Shown piece after piece: positions 43,824 through 55,302 of a stretch of 64,000 bases of DNA. Position numbers and translations under genes: made by a program. The notes under the pieces were generated by a model. It was not told the DNA's origin and did not search any database. It saw only the letters and a list, made by a program, of their open reading frames with translations. The first letter of the stretch is position 1; each line of letters begins with the position of its first letter. Source of the DNA: Neospora caninum Liverpool (taxonomy: Eukaryota > Apicomplexa > Conoidasida > Eucoccidiorida > Sarcocystidae); assembly GCF_000208865.1 (NCBI RefSeq), contig NC_018394.1, forward strand, positions 703,635 to 767,634, given 5' to 3'.

Positions 43824-46673
43824 CATGCAGGCGCATATATATATATATATATATATGCGTGCAAGGGTACAGTCCTGTATATATAAATGTATATAGATAC
43901 ATATGTAGGGTAACAGCTAGAGATAAGTGGTGAACGAGATGGCCCTTGTGCCTTGGTTGAGTGTCTAGGCGTGACCCATGAGGAACACAAGAGAGGCGTC
44001 GGCGTCTCTGTTTTGAGGAGACAGTGGTGCTGTTGGAGCGGCGCGGAAGCAAGGCGTTCCCGGGTTTTTTTCAGTTTTTCGGTCGTCTCCGCGGCGTTGG
44101 CGGGTCCGGGAGCTCGGCCTCACCTAATTCTCGGACGTCGGTCGAGAGCACAAAGTCGCCCAGCAGCTCGTCTGAAATGTACTTTGCTTTCCTGGACAGT
44201 TCGTTGTTCCGCACCAAGGTGTGCCCGGAAGTCACTGTACATACAGCAGAAAAGGCAGTCAGCCTTGGCGTCGAGAAGAGCAGTTTCTCGACTTGCATCT
44301 CTTCTCTCTGTGGGGGAATGGGCGTCTGTAGTGGCAAGCGCGGGGTTGTGAGGAAAGGCAGAACTCGCCTGAGTAGCGAAACTGGTCAAAGTCTGAAGCG
44401 TCGACCAGAGGGCGGTAGCCTTTCCCTCCCGTCTTTCGCGTCTTCACAGCCCGCACGCCGTCCTTGATTACAGCGTCTTCTGCATCTGCGGAGGAGAGTC
44501 GGAAGAGGACGACAGACAGAGAGAAGCGCAAAGAGATGGACAGAAGAGGAACGCGGGGAGCGGGAAGAGACGGCACCAGGAAACGCTCTGCTGCTCGAGG
44601 CGTGGCTGATTCAGTGCCTGGGCACAAGGCATGCGTTTGGGACGAGGACAGGCTGCGCAAACGGTGACCAGAAATTCGATTCCTGTGGGGTAACGGAAAG
44701 ATCGGCATTGCTCTCTGGGATGCACAGAGACACCTCCCGGAGACAGAAGTGGATGCAGTAACGAGAAAAGAAGAGCGGGGAGCCCGCGAAGACAAGGAGG
44801 CAGAGAAGCTGGGACAGAAAGAGCTCGGAACGCTCGTGGAGAAGAAGCTAAAGCAGAGAGAGAGGCAGCAGTGGAAACCGAGAGAGGAAGGAAGAGCAGA
44901 GGCGGGGAAAGGAGGCAGGAAAAACTGGCAGGTTGTGTCTCGTGACGAAAGCGAAAAAGTGGTTTAAAACATTGGCAAGAGCGGCCTATCGCGCAGAGGA
45001 GGAATTCACGGGCCGCCCCACACACACACACTTTCTCGGCGTGTTTGTGGCAGAGATTTTTCTCATTTTCTCCTTTGAGAAGTCGGAAACCTGTCAAACG
45101 CTGGCACTTGCTCGGAAGAGAATACCCCTCGACCCTGGCGGGGCCCCGATCCTACCAGGGAAGACCTCGTGAGGCTCGTTGAGCGCCTGCCGCAGTTCTT
45201 CGACTGTTCGTTCAGCTGGCGGTTCGAAGAGAAAAACACACAGGAAACAAGCAGGGCGAAGAAGCAGGAAAACGCGCGGAGAGAGAAATAGGCTACTGTT
45301 CGAATTGGAAAGCGAGAAAAAAAACGAGACGAGAAGGGGCGAAGAGCCCGAGACTCGAACGCGAGACGCATGGCCGTGCCTTCGGACGTTTCGGTTCACG
45401 AAGCCGTCACTTCCGACCTTCATGGTCTTCCTCAAAGAAGAAACCTGCAACGCAGAAGGCTTCTTCTCATCTCACAGGCGCTCTCTGAAGAATGTGTATG
45501 CCCCGAGTCCACATCGGAGTGAAGTTCAAGAATGCCAGCGTTGTTATCGAACGCTTCCGGAACCTCTTTGGCTTCGATGTGTGTCGGCAAAAACGGAGGC
45601 AGGGGCGTCTCTCTAATGCAGACACGTGGGTTTCCAAATTCGTGTGGGTACGCCCTGGAGTTTTCCCGGAACGTTGCGTCTTCCGCCTTCTCCCTGCCTG
45701 TCCCCTCTCGTACCCTTTTCGCGGAGTTCATTGCTTGTCTCTTCCGGCTTTTGCTGTCTCCTTTTTACACCTAGCAGATTTCCGGTGTAGTTCAGGAGAA
45801 CCTCGAACTCGAGCTGGCCCGCGGAATACTTGGGCATGCGGTCACAGCGAAAGTACAGGTTGCCGATCCACGTCTGAATGTCTTCTCTGTACAGCTTCTC
45901 GTACTGTGCGTACATGGTCACCGACGGGTCGGTATGCCCGCGAATCAGGGGAACCTGAATCCGCATGCATGAGGAGCCCCGACCTCGAACAAAGTTTTCA
46001 AAGACGCGTGGGTGAAAACTGAGACACTCAGCGGGAACCCACATACACGCACGTTCCCCCCGACGCAAACGCCTGAAAAAGCACACTCCGCATTCTTTGA
46101 ATACGTGTAAATATGTATGCATATGTACATGGGTAGACGTAGAAAGGCAGGTCGATAGAGGCGGTATGCAAACGAGATGGCGAGATGAAGCAAGGAGATT
46201 GGATCGCGAACATGAGACGTTGCGTCAGGTGCTTCGAAAGAAGTGCCTCCCTTCTTTCTTTCTCCATTTTCGTTCAGTTTCTTCGCGAGAGACGCACCTT
46301 GAAGCATCCGGAGATGAGTTTGAAATCGGAATCCACGAGGGGGAAGGCTCCCCACGCAACAACCTGCAAATCTCAGCGTGCAGAGACTCCGCAGGTATCG
46401 GTTCACACGCCTCTCGGTTAAAGGCACACACTTCTTCGCGAATTTATGTTAGCGGTCTGGCGGCTTCGCCAGAGGACCGTGCTCAGACGCTCAAATACAA
46501 GTCGCACATGGTCAGGGAAAGTGTCCTTCTTTGCGGTTCTCCCACCGCTGGAAACGTGTCCTCTTTGTTTCTACAACCAGGTGTAAAGGCAGCGTCGTCC
46601 AGAGATCTCCACACGTTCTCATGGACGATCCAGCAGGAATTCATCTCAGAACTGTACACCTCGCTACACACAA

Positions 46674-46709
<36 letters not shown>

Positions 46710-49700
46710 GTGACTGGAAAGTCGTATCAACATAAGCACATACGCCCTCGCATGTATACACAGGTGCATGCATATATATAGAAGTACACACATGTATGTA
46801 TGCATATACATATATAAGGGTGTACACCTAGGATACTGAATATGGCTCCAGTTATGAGATGCAGAAACAATCGAGTTCTTTATGATTGCTAAGAAAGCGT
46901 GTAGTTGAATTTATCGCCCCACCTTGTCGACTGGAGAGACACTTCCTCTGAGGAAGTAGAGTTCAAGAACGAGGCACATGGACGGCGTGATATCTTTCTC
47001 TGGCGGGCAGGCCAAGTAGATCGTCTGGTCGAATCTGGAAGACAGTGAAAAAAGCAAAAGTGCGTCTTCGAGTCGCGTGCAAAGTTATACAAAACCGCAG
47101 TGGAAGCCAGCGTGCATTCAGAACGTGACGCACAACCTTCTCGAAAACGAACTGTTTCCGCATGCACTTCATGGAGGACACACACGCGAGATAGTTGGAG
47201 AAGGGACGCGGAAGACTTGAAAATGCAGATGGAAGAGGGAGATGTTGAAGAGCGCATCCAGCAGCTCGGGAGAGAGAGACTTTGATGCACACATTCCGTA
47301 GAAAGCAGCGTGGAAGTGTCTCGGGTTCTTGCGCGTCTATCCATTCTATCCATGTAGAGACACAGGTAGGAAGAACAGAGCAGCGAGATCTCGAGGGACA
47401 GATGTGTATGTCTTGTTCTTTTGACGCACCGTAGAACGTCGGTGTACCAGAGCCCTGAATGTGCGACAGGGGCCGTGACTGCACTGGAAGTGCTGATGAC
47501 GCCAGAAAGCTCCTTCGCCCTTCGCTTGCTGTCGTCCAGCAAGTCCGTCACTTGTCTCAAGACTGACTTCTTCTTCGAGTCTTGCTCGTGGTCTTCCAGA
47601 TTCTGCAGAGACGACCACTGAAGGCGGTGCCCGCCTAGAGTCGAGTGAAACGGAAAAGAGACAGAACGGTGGGTGCATGCGGGCGGAACGTGAGAAACAG
47701 AAGAAACGCAAAACGGAGGACAAAAGAGCGAAGACGAAAAAGGGGAAGGCACCACGTCGGATGCACACACGTGAACAGCGGAGAACCTGTGGCGTACGCG
47801 TTGGACTGCTGGCTTATATCTTGGAAATATTTACCGGATCGCGTGCAGTCTTAGAATCACGTCATCTCTGCCAGACAGTGTTCGGGCTCTGCGTGATAAG
47901 CCGTGTTCTTCCCTCGCCTTCTCCGTGACATTTGCATTTGGAGACTGGTCCTTGCTTTCCGTCCCCTCAAAGGTCTGTCCAGTCCTCCACGGATGTATCT
48001 CATGCGAGGTCGTTGAACGGCCCCTCCTTGCATGTGGAATTCAGCATTTTTTCAGAGACACAGAAAGCCGCTGCCTCGCAAACGCTCCTCACAGGTCTAC
48101 ATCCTTGTATATCCACACGCATTTATATCCACACACATGTATCGATCTGAGCCGAAAAACCGTTTTCCAGATAAAGATATATGTTCGCGTGTGCATGCGT
48201 GTGACTACTTGCAACGAAACGGGGTGACTGAAGAACTCTGGAAAGGAGACGGAACCTTCGCATGAGGATTATCTCTCGCTTCCAGTGCACGGAAACTCGC
48301 GACTCCGTACCCAGTCTATTCCACACCGAAGCCATGATGACGTATTGGCCTTGAGGGAGTTTGTCTTTGACAGCTCGGCATGCATCCACGTGAAGACGAA
48401 GAGGCTGAGGCGCGTGCGCCCAGTCGACCTTGTACTTCTTCCCTGGAAGCAAAAGCGCAGGGATCGAACGCTGTTTTCCTCCCGTCTCCGACGGTCACTT
48501 CTTTCCCGGCTTTCGCGGGAACTTAAAAGGCAGAAACAGAAGGCGTCAGGAGCGAGGTAGGCTCGTCGATGCGTTCGCTGTGTCCTCTGTACTGACGTAA
48601 GGAACAGGCAAATGTCATTTTCCCTTCGCGGTTCGCGACGAACGGAACACACGCGAGTTCACGGTTTCTCAAGGGCGCCAGTTTCCTCGCCGTTTCCGCT
48701 TCTGTTCGCGTCCTGGACGGCAGGCAGACGAAAGTGTGTATCGACCCACGGATGTCCAACGGTCTGTCCACATGTGCACAGCTGCTTTGTTGCCGTATCG
48801 TTTTGCAGCAAGGTTTAAGCGAGAGAGATCCTCCCGAGCAGTTTTCTCGTTTCTCTCACCGATAAAGGCCTTCTTTTCGGGGATTTTCTGCTCCGTCGCA
48901 AAGCGCGTGTACGCCCTGTCGTGGCCGAGAGAGCCGTAGGTGGTTTTCAACTCGCCTTTGCGAACGCTCAACGCCGCTTGGAGTTTGTACTCCGCTGCTC
49001 GGAGTGTCTTGTTGAGGTGGTCCTGACAGGGTCGCGGCGGGTGAATAGGCGCCGATTTCAGGATGGGGGCATCACGCGACGAGACTCCACCAGGTTCACG
49101 GAAACTTCCAAACCGTGAGAAGGGAACGCTCAACACTATCGACGCCAAAGTGCCTCTCTGCAGGGCAACTTTTGCGAAACGGCCCGACGACCGCAAGCAG
49201 ACTCCCTTTCTTTTTTCTGGGCCTGAACGTGCAAGCTTGTTTTTTCCCTGTCCCTGGTCAGCAGTAGCAGCGTCGGTCTCCTCATAAAGACACACAGCCA
49301 TAGGGGAGGAGCGAGGTGTTCAACGGCGCATATACAGGTGTGCAGTATACTGAGAGATACAGAGACGGAGAAAGAAGTGTGCACAGATGCTTGCTCTGAC
49401 TCATCAAGACGGGTTCCAGAATGGGGACAAACGGGTGTGCCGCAATCTGTTGTTTGATGAGTCGACGCATTTGGTTTTCACACGTTCAGGTCATCCCGTT
49501 TCGAGGCAGAGACGCCCGATATCTGTAAGAACACACTGGCGTTCCTCTCAAGACGCTGTTTCCCCGACCTGTCTCTCTTTGTCGCGCACGGCTGCATCTT
49601 GAGCCTTGGCGTCGAGATCTTTTTCTCTCTCAGCGAGTTGATTCAGGAGTCTCTGCCGAGCCACTTGTTCTCGCTTTTCGAATTCTGCTGCTTGCCGTTG

Positions 49701-50968
49701 AAAGCGAATCGCGTCTTCCTGCTTCGCATTAAATTTACTTTCAGCCTCCTTTTCGTCTCGGTGACGCACATCTTCCGCATCTGCGACTCCGAGCGTAATT
49801 GTGTCAGGCTTCATGATGGTCTAGGAAGCAGCGACGCGCGTCGAGAAACAGGAGCGGAAGTATGTAAGCGCGTGCCTCTCGTCTTTCGACGGTAGGCATT
49901 CGGCAATTTAAAGACCGTAAACAGGCGGTGGCGCCCCACGAATGGAGAGAGCAGGTATTCGTTTTGAAGTCCAGGAACTGCAAAGATTTCGTGTTTCAAA
50001 GAGACGACTCCTGCAAAAAAGGGCCCGTGGATATACGTGCAGGCCAACTTCTCCCTCCACACCTCGCACGCGTTTTTCTCCCAGATGTGCGGTGAGGACT
50101 CGGCACCTCCGCGTCCGGTTGGGTCTTGACGAGGCAAACGATGGGTTCTGTTTGAGATGCTTACAGAATTATGCACTGCTCTTCTGTCCTCCGTCCACAC
50201 GACGTGTCCAGATTGGTTCAGGCGTGTGACCTCCAACTGCGGGACGAACGTATCTCGTGGTGTTCAGACGCAGAAATCGTGGGTTTGGGAAAGAGGGGAC
50301 CCCGTTGTCTCTGAATCCAACGCTTAGGTCTAAACCATCTTGAGGGCACTCCAGGGAACTTTCTTCTGCTCACTCACCTGTAACTCCGTCAGGAGTTGCT
50401 CTGTCTGTCGGATGTTTCTGACAATCACGGAGTTCCTCAGGATTTCGATTCGTTTCAGTCTCTGCTCGCGTTCCCCTGTCGACGTTTGATCGTGCGAAAA
50501 AGCAGAAGAGCCAACAGAGAATCAACAAGGAATCGAAAGGGAAAAACAGACCGAGGTGGTCGGCAGGTTTTGTCTCTTCAGGTGGGAGAGACGTGCAGAA
50601 ACGGTCTTCTTCAGTAGGCGGTTCACTGATAACGGAGCTCGACCCCCAAATGTCCCAACACAGATCAGCTGCAAAACGTTCGCAAAGAAGGAAAGAGGGC
50701 CGGAGCGGAAGTTGAAGATACACAGCCATAATCTACGCGCGAAAGGAGAGGTTACCCTGGCGACAGGAAAAGTACGGGGGAATCGCTTTCTGCATATTGT
50801 CGAGCCGTAGCTTTTAATCGGTTTGCTCTCTCTGCAGCGCACACCTTCGTAGTTGGCGAATTCAGTGTCTTCGTCGAGGTCGTCGAACCATTTCTCAGGA
50901 TCCTCGAGGTTTTCCACTTCTTCCACTTTCTTTAAAGGCGGGCTTGAGGCCCCGAAATCCGTTGCCAT
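40204..50968 (-). CDS. Coiled-coil, multi-pass membrane protein of unknown function, 19 exons
   Basis: Exons: 50968-50845, 50475-50378, 50236-50165, 49820-49569, 49022-48860, 48442-48311, 47634-47430, 47034-46923, 46363-46298, 45954-45771, 45215-45156, 44485-44369, 44234-44124, 43644-43490, 43183-43054, 42590-42391, 41897-41693, 41252-41033 and 40882-40204. All phases join, giving 1094 residues. An acidic start (DLDEDTEFANYEG) leads into heptad-rich helix at about 45-75 and 110-205. A beta-rich soluble region of ~200 residues follows, with VAWGAFPLVDSDFKLISG and RGHTDP, then WIGNLYFRCDRMP. Hydrophobic segments lie near 566-585 (AFAAILFLLAFWVRIFV), 600-615, 627-650 and 700-735 (GIIGIIFTFLLYAVF). 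Soluble TYICIHTINPTKG and YRYPDGAICEL blocks follow, then a ~200-residue disordered acidic tail. The beta-rich part may be C2-like, but I cannot name the family. Intron 12 uses a GC donor. Exon 3 is the least certain. Confidence 0.8.
43786..43860. repeat. Two TA microsatellites in intron 13 of the membrane protein gene
   Basis: (TA)n runs at about 43789-43820 and 43838-43858, separated by a short GTGCATGCAGGCGC spacer. Confidence 0.9.
44235..44368 (-). other. GC-AG intron 12 of the membrane protein gene
   Basis: A 134-nt intron with donor CAG|GCGAGT and acceptor GTACAG. It joins FDQFRYS to VTSGHTLVRNN in frame. The only close GT donor (GTTCTG) gives a frame that ends at a stop without the following membrane exon. 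Confidence 0.75.
46676..46708. repeat. TA microsatellite in intron 8 of the membrane protein gene
   Basis: (TA)n run of about 30 bp between exons 47034-46923 and 46363-46298. Confidence 0.9.
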
Positions 50969-53900
50969 TTTGCTGTCGCTCTTCGCCGGCGCCAAACAGC
51001 CGAGAGTTTACTCAGTCGGTCACTGCCGGCTCCTTTCAAACGATGCCTGGAAAAGCTAACCGCTACGTGTTTTCCGGTTGCTTTCTCGGACGGTTTCCAG
51101 TGGAGCTCAGGGAGTTTGAAAAGATACCGGTGTCCCCGTGAGCGATGGAATGAAAGGATCACCACGCGTTAGTATACTGGGTTGCAGTGTCTCCCGTGGA
51201 GAGACTCCCCCGTACTTGTGCAGTATTGAGGGAAAAGGACGCCTTCTGTACTCTCTAGCTGCCAGGCGCAGACCGTGTCGGTACCATCGTTTTTTCCTCG
51301 TGTTCCGTTGCCGCTCAAGTTAGAAAGCCATGAGTTAGCCATAAAGGTTCGAGAAACGAGAAACTGGAAGAGTGTTCGACGCCCGACAAAGTGCCGTCTG
51401 CCAACGGGACTGTTTCTCTAGTTGCCTACTGCGGCACAGCTAAAGGGTGAGAAGTCTAAAGCGTCTGAATGAGAAGCGGGCAGAACCGCGGAGCGAAAAG
51501 CGCCATCTCTGGGCGTGGCATTCTCTCTCATCAGAATTTCCCATGCAAGAGGCGGAACAGAACCTCTTTGATGGCGCTCCGAGAGAGCGGTAGATCATGT
51601 TGGTCTGAAGACGAGAAATCGAGGTTCTCCTGGTTGTCTTCCCTGCACGAGTTCTATCAGCAGATAGGATTTTAGGACTCGGGACACAAGAGGCAAAAGC
51701 GGCAACCTCGACCACAGAGGCAATGTCGTCGGTGGAAGGTCACCAGAGGAGATTCTGCTGGAGAAAGGAAAGGTAACGGAGGGCAGAGGACAAGTTTCTG
51801 CCGCGAGGCAAACTGCGGGTGCACGCGTGCTTGTCCATTAACAATTACGACGTAAGTGGTGCAACGCGTTGCTTTTCAAAAGGCTAACGGTTCCTTTTCT
51901 GGGTCTCCTTAAGAACTAGGTGCTCGGTACAGAGACGATTCAGATTGATTTCCAGCAAAAGTCACTACGAAACACCGTTGGTGCCATCTTGCTTGTTGAA
52001 CCTTTTAACGTAAAATTCGAGGATAGCTCTTCGAATAGGTACCCTGTGCACACATTACAAGCTTACGCTGTTGACGGGGCGGACCGACTGTTCTCCGTTA
52101 GGCCTCAAAGCATCCTTTTTGGCTTCACAGATCGGCTCCTTTTCGTGAATGCCACTGTTCACAACGGAGAATCAATTTCACAGAATCGTTTCTTCTGTAT
52201 AAATCCCATCAGTCATTCGCAGGATTTGTACTCCGTACAACCGCCAACTGCGCAGCTTCACAAAATGTTCACGAAGAAGTCTTCAAGTTACTCAAAGTTA
52301 GCGAACGGATGCCGGCGATAGCTTAAGATGTTCTTGAAGCACCTGCGTCGTTCCTCTACGCGCAGGCAAAGACTGATCATAAACGCTTGCTGGTATCGTA
52401 TGGCCGGGGACTTCAGGCAGCTCCACTGGCGACCGGAAGCCCGTTGTACGCCCGCCCTCTCCCCAAGGAAAACTGTGTATCCGAAGCGGCTTATGTCCGA
52501 ACAGTCATGCTGGAGCAACTGACTCGAGAATTGTGAAGAATACTTGGGGGGGTAAGTTCCAGTTCCGGAGAGAGCCAAAGGCGGCAAGCGACTCATAACT
52601 ATGAAACATGACCTCAGGAAACTGTTCACCGAGGTGGCTGAAAGAATCCACTCCCACCACATTCGAACGCGGCCTCTTGCGTGGGCTCCCGCTTGTGAGT
52701 GTCGAGTTAAGTTGCCGTTATACGAAAGAAACGCTGTATACGGCTTCCTTAAAGATGTTTTCTTGTTGCGCTCCCTCGCCGCACTCGGGTATGTACTCTG
52801 TACTGTACGCCTACGTAAACACGCCAATACTTGTAGCCACCTCAGGCCCATCCAAGCGATTACGCAGGGCGCACGCAGGCGCTTGCCAACTGCCACTATT
52901 CTATGGCTGTTGAACAAGGGCGTCAATGACAGTAGAGCGAAAATGTGTGGACGTGTGGCTTTTCTGGCAATGCCTTTGGCCTTCGTCCACGGCAATTGGC
53001 ACACGCAGTAACCTAACTTGCCAAGTCGGCACATGAAACAGCAGAGAATTCCGAATTCCAAAATGCGTCTTGTTGAAATGTCTATGTAGCCGTATCCACA
53101 CAGAAGAGTGGTTTCTTTGTTGTTGCTAACAACCAGCCCGTTTCACCGATGTGTGTGACATGTTGCGATCGCACAACGAAGCAGAAGGGCATTCGGGCCC
53201 CTCGTGGACCAGAGTCGCCTCAAGCAGCGCGCACAACACCACGGCAGAGCTAAAAGAGACACGACAGCGGGGTAAAAACTGAGCAAGTGTAAACACACTT
53301 GCTGGAATCGACGATGCAACCGTGTGTACGTTGTCCATGGGGTCTAGGAACGCACGCCTCAGGATCCTAGACCTCTTCAGAGAGAACAGTGGCTGTGCTC
53401 AAGCGGAAGGTTGACTTTTGGAAACCAATTCATCGTTTCAGTACACTCGACCACTCGGCCGAATCAATTTGCCACAGCTATCGGTATCGTGTCACGAGAG
53501 GCTGTGTCGACACAGGTTCGCTGTCGAACGCATGGCCGCTGTTTCGTCCCGCCGCCAGTGTCCGTCGCGATCGGCGCATTTTGCTTCAGTGTTTGTCCTT
53601 CGCTCGTACAAAGTGCCGTGCAGTAGATGTCGACACATACTCCTGTTCCACGACGTTTTGCCCAAAACTGAGTAATCCATTTATTCCGGTGCATTACAAT
53701 GTTCTTCGGTGGGCCTCTCCAGTTTTGAACAGAAGCCAGGACCATGATAGTCACCCCCGAGCGTCCGCTACGTGTGACGTTGTCTCCGTCGCGCCTCCCA
53801 AGGATATCCCAACGTATCAGTCTCGCGCCACTCCGTCCCTCTGAATACCAGTGGGTTATTTCATACGCGAAAGAACGATTACTACAGGCCCTCCCACCTG

Positions 53901-55302
53901 GATTTTTAGGTGAGGAGCAGGGGGCCTGAATCAAGTAATGATGCGTTGGTAGCGCAGCAAAACCATCGGCCAGTTACGAGTGACACACCATCGTAGGCGG
54001 GTCCATTACTAGCTCGACGCAGTTTGTTTCCAACGTGTACATTTCGCCGTCGCATATCGTGTGAGTCCACTACAGTCAGGACACCTTTCACGGCCGGGCA
54101 ATTCCCCCGCTGCTTCGGGTCCCAGTTTTTAGTCCTCGCTTACATAAAGCAGAATTTGCCCCTTTGCTTCGACGGAGAGCCGCCTGCAGTTAGTCAGCTC
54201 CGCCTGCGCGATGCTCTCTCTCTGTGGACGACGCTAAGCGTGTAGTACTCCACCGAACCCAGTGTGTAATGCTCTTTCAACCGCCCGCAGTCCGGAAGGG
54301 GAAAAAGTGTGTTCTGTAGCCCTAAATCATTTCTGGCTTCGCTGTAGAAAGCCAGTCATGTTTGCTTTCACCGTTCGGGCGAGCCGGGATCCCCCCCCCC
54401 CCCCCCAGTAAAAAAGTTGCAGACTGCGTACTACCCCGTCATTGAAGCGAATGCAACTTCCGGAACCGCTAAACAATGCACACATCAGTTGTGGCCCTCC
54501 GGGGAGGTTAAATGCATCTCACATGTTCTCACGTTCAGCATTTACAGGGCGTCAATCGTGACTCGCGCAGTGCACGCACCTGTTGTTTTCGTGTGTGTGT
54601 GTGTGCGTGTGTTGCGGGAGGCGTTCACAAGGTGGACGCCTTTTCCTCGAACTTTGCTCGTTTTTCGCCTCTACATAGCAATGCCGTTGCCGGCTCTGCC
54701 GGGGCTATATTTTTTGGCGACAGGCCACCATCATTCCCCGAGACGAGTTTTCGTCATCTGCCACACAAACAAGACGGCACGAACAACCGTAAATCCCCGC
54801 GCGTCCACCTCTGATCGCTTCTCTCGGTGTACAGATATAGCATTATGTGCGGTCTTTGGATGATACCTCATATAAGGAACCTGCCTGTTGATTCTGCCAA
54901 CCCCTGTCTGGTGCATACTGTATGTGCCTGTTGCCGTTCGTACGACCCTCCCCCCCTGTGGGTGTTGTTGCGTATTTCGCCCCTGGCTTTAGCGGCGCGC
55001 GCGCGTGATTGATTCGGAGCGGAAGGAAAGGAGAGAGAGTCCAGCTAGTACTACACTACCCTGCTGCCCCCAAAATCTGGTGGTGGATCCCAAAATCGTA
55101 TGTCGTGGTGCTGCTCCTGCTGGTGAGCACGGATAATAATAGCATTTTCCTCAGCAAAAAAGTCCACACGTCGCCCACTCCTTGTCTTTCACATCTCCCA
55201 CGCGCGTGACTTTTTTGTTTCTCTTTTGCGGCGTTTTCCTATTTTTTCTCGGGGCCTTTTCCGTCGCTCCCTCTCTTTTTGTCCTGCGTACCTGTATCCA
55301 CG
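50969..55302. promoter_or_regulatory. Divergent region between the membrane protein and 14-3-3 genes
   Basis: About 4.3 kb between outward-facing start codons, the largest gene-free block here. It contains a (C)16 run at 54391-54406 and a (TG)n run near 54591-54611. Open frames (for example 51920-52321) have no family signature. I see nothing that identifies a transposon, an RNA gene or an organelle insert. Confidence 0.45.
54391..54406. repeat. Homopolymer run of 16 C
   Basis: Uninterrupted C run in the 14-3-3 upstream region. Its length is prone to sequencing error. Confidence 0.9.

Noticed and set aside
49380..49500. Minus-strand stretch reading IAAHPFVPILEPVLM, considered as an extra exon of the membrane protein gene
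   Set aside because: No acceptor/donor pair keeps phase with the flanking exons, while direct joining of 49569 to 49022 continues the coiled coil in frame.
51920..52321. 133-residue plus-strand open frame
   Set aside because: No recognisable motif, no initiation or splice context, and the length is not unusual for this region.
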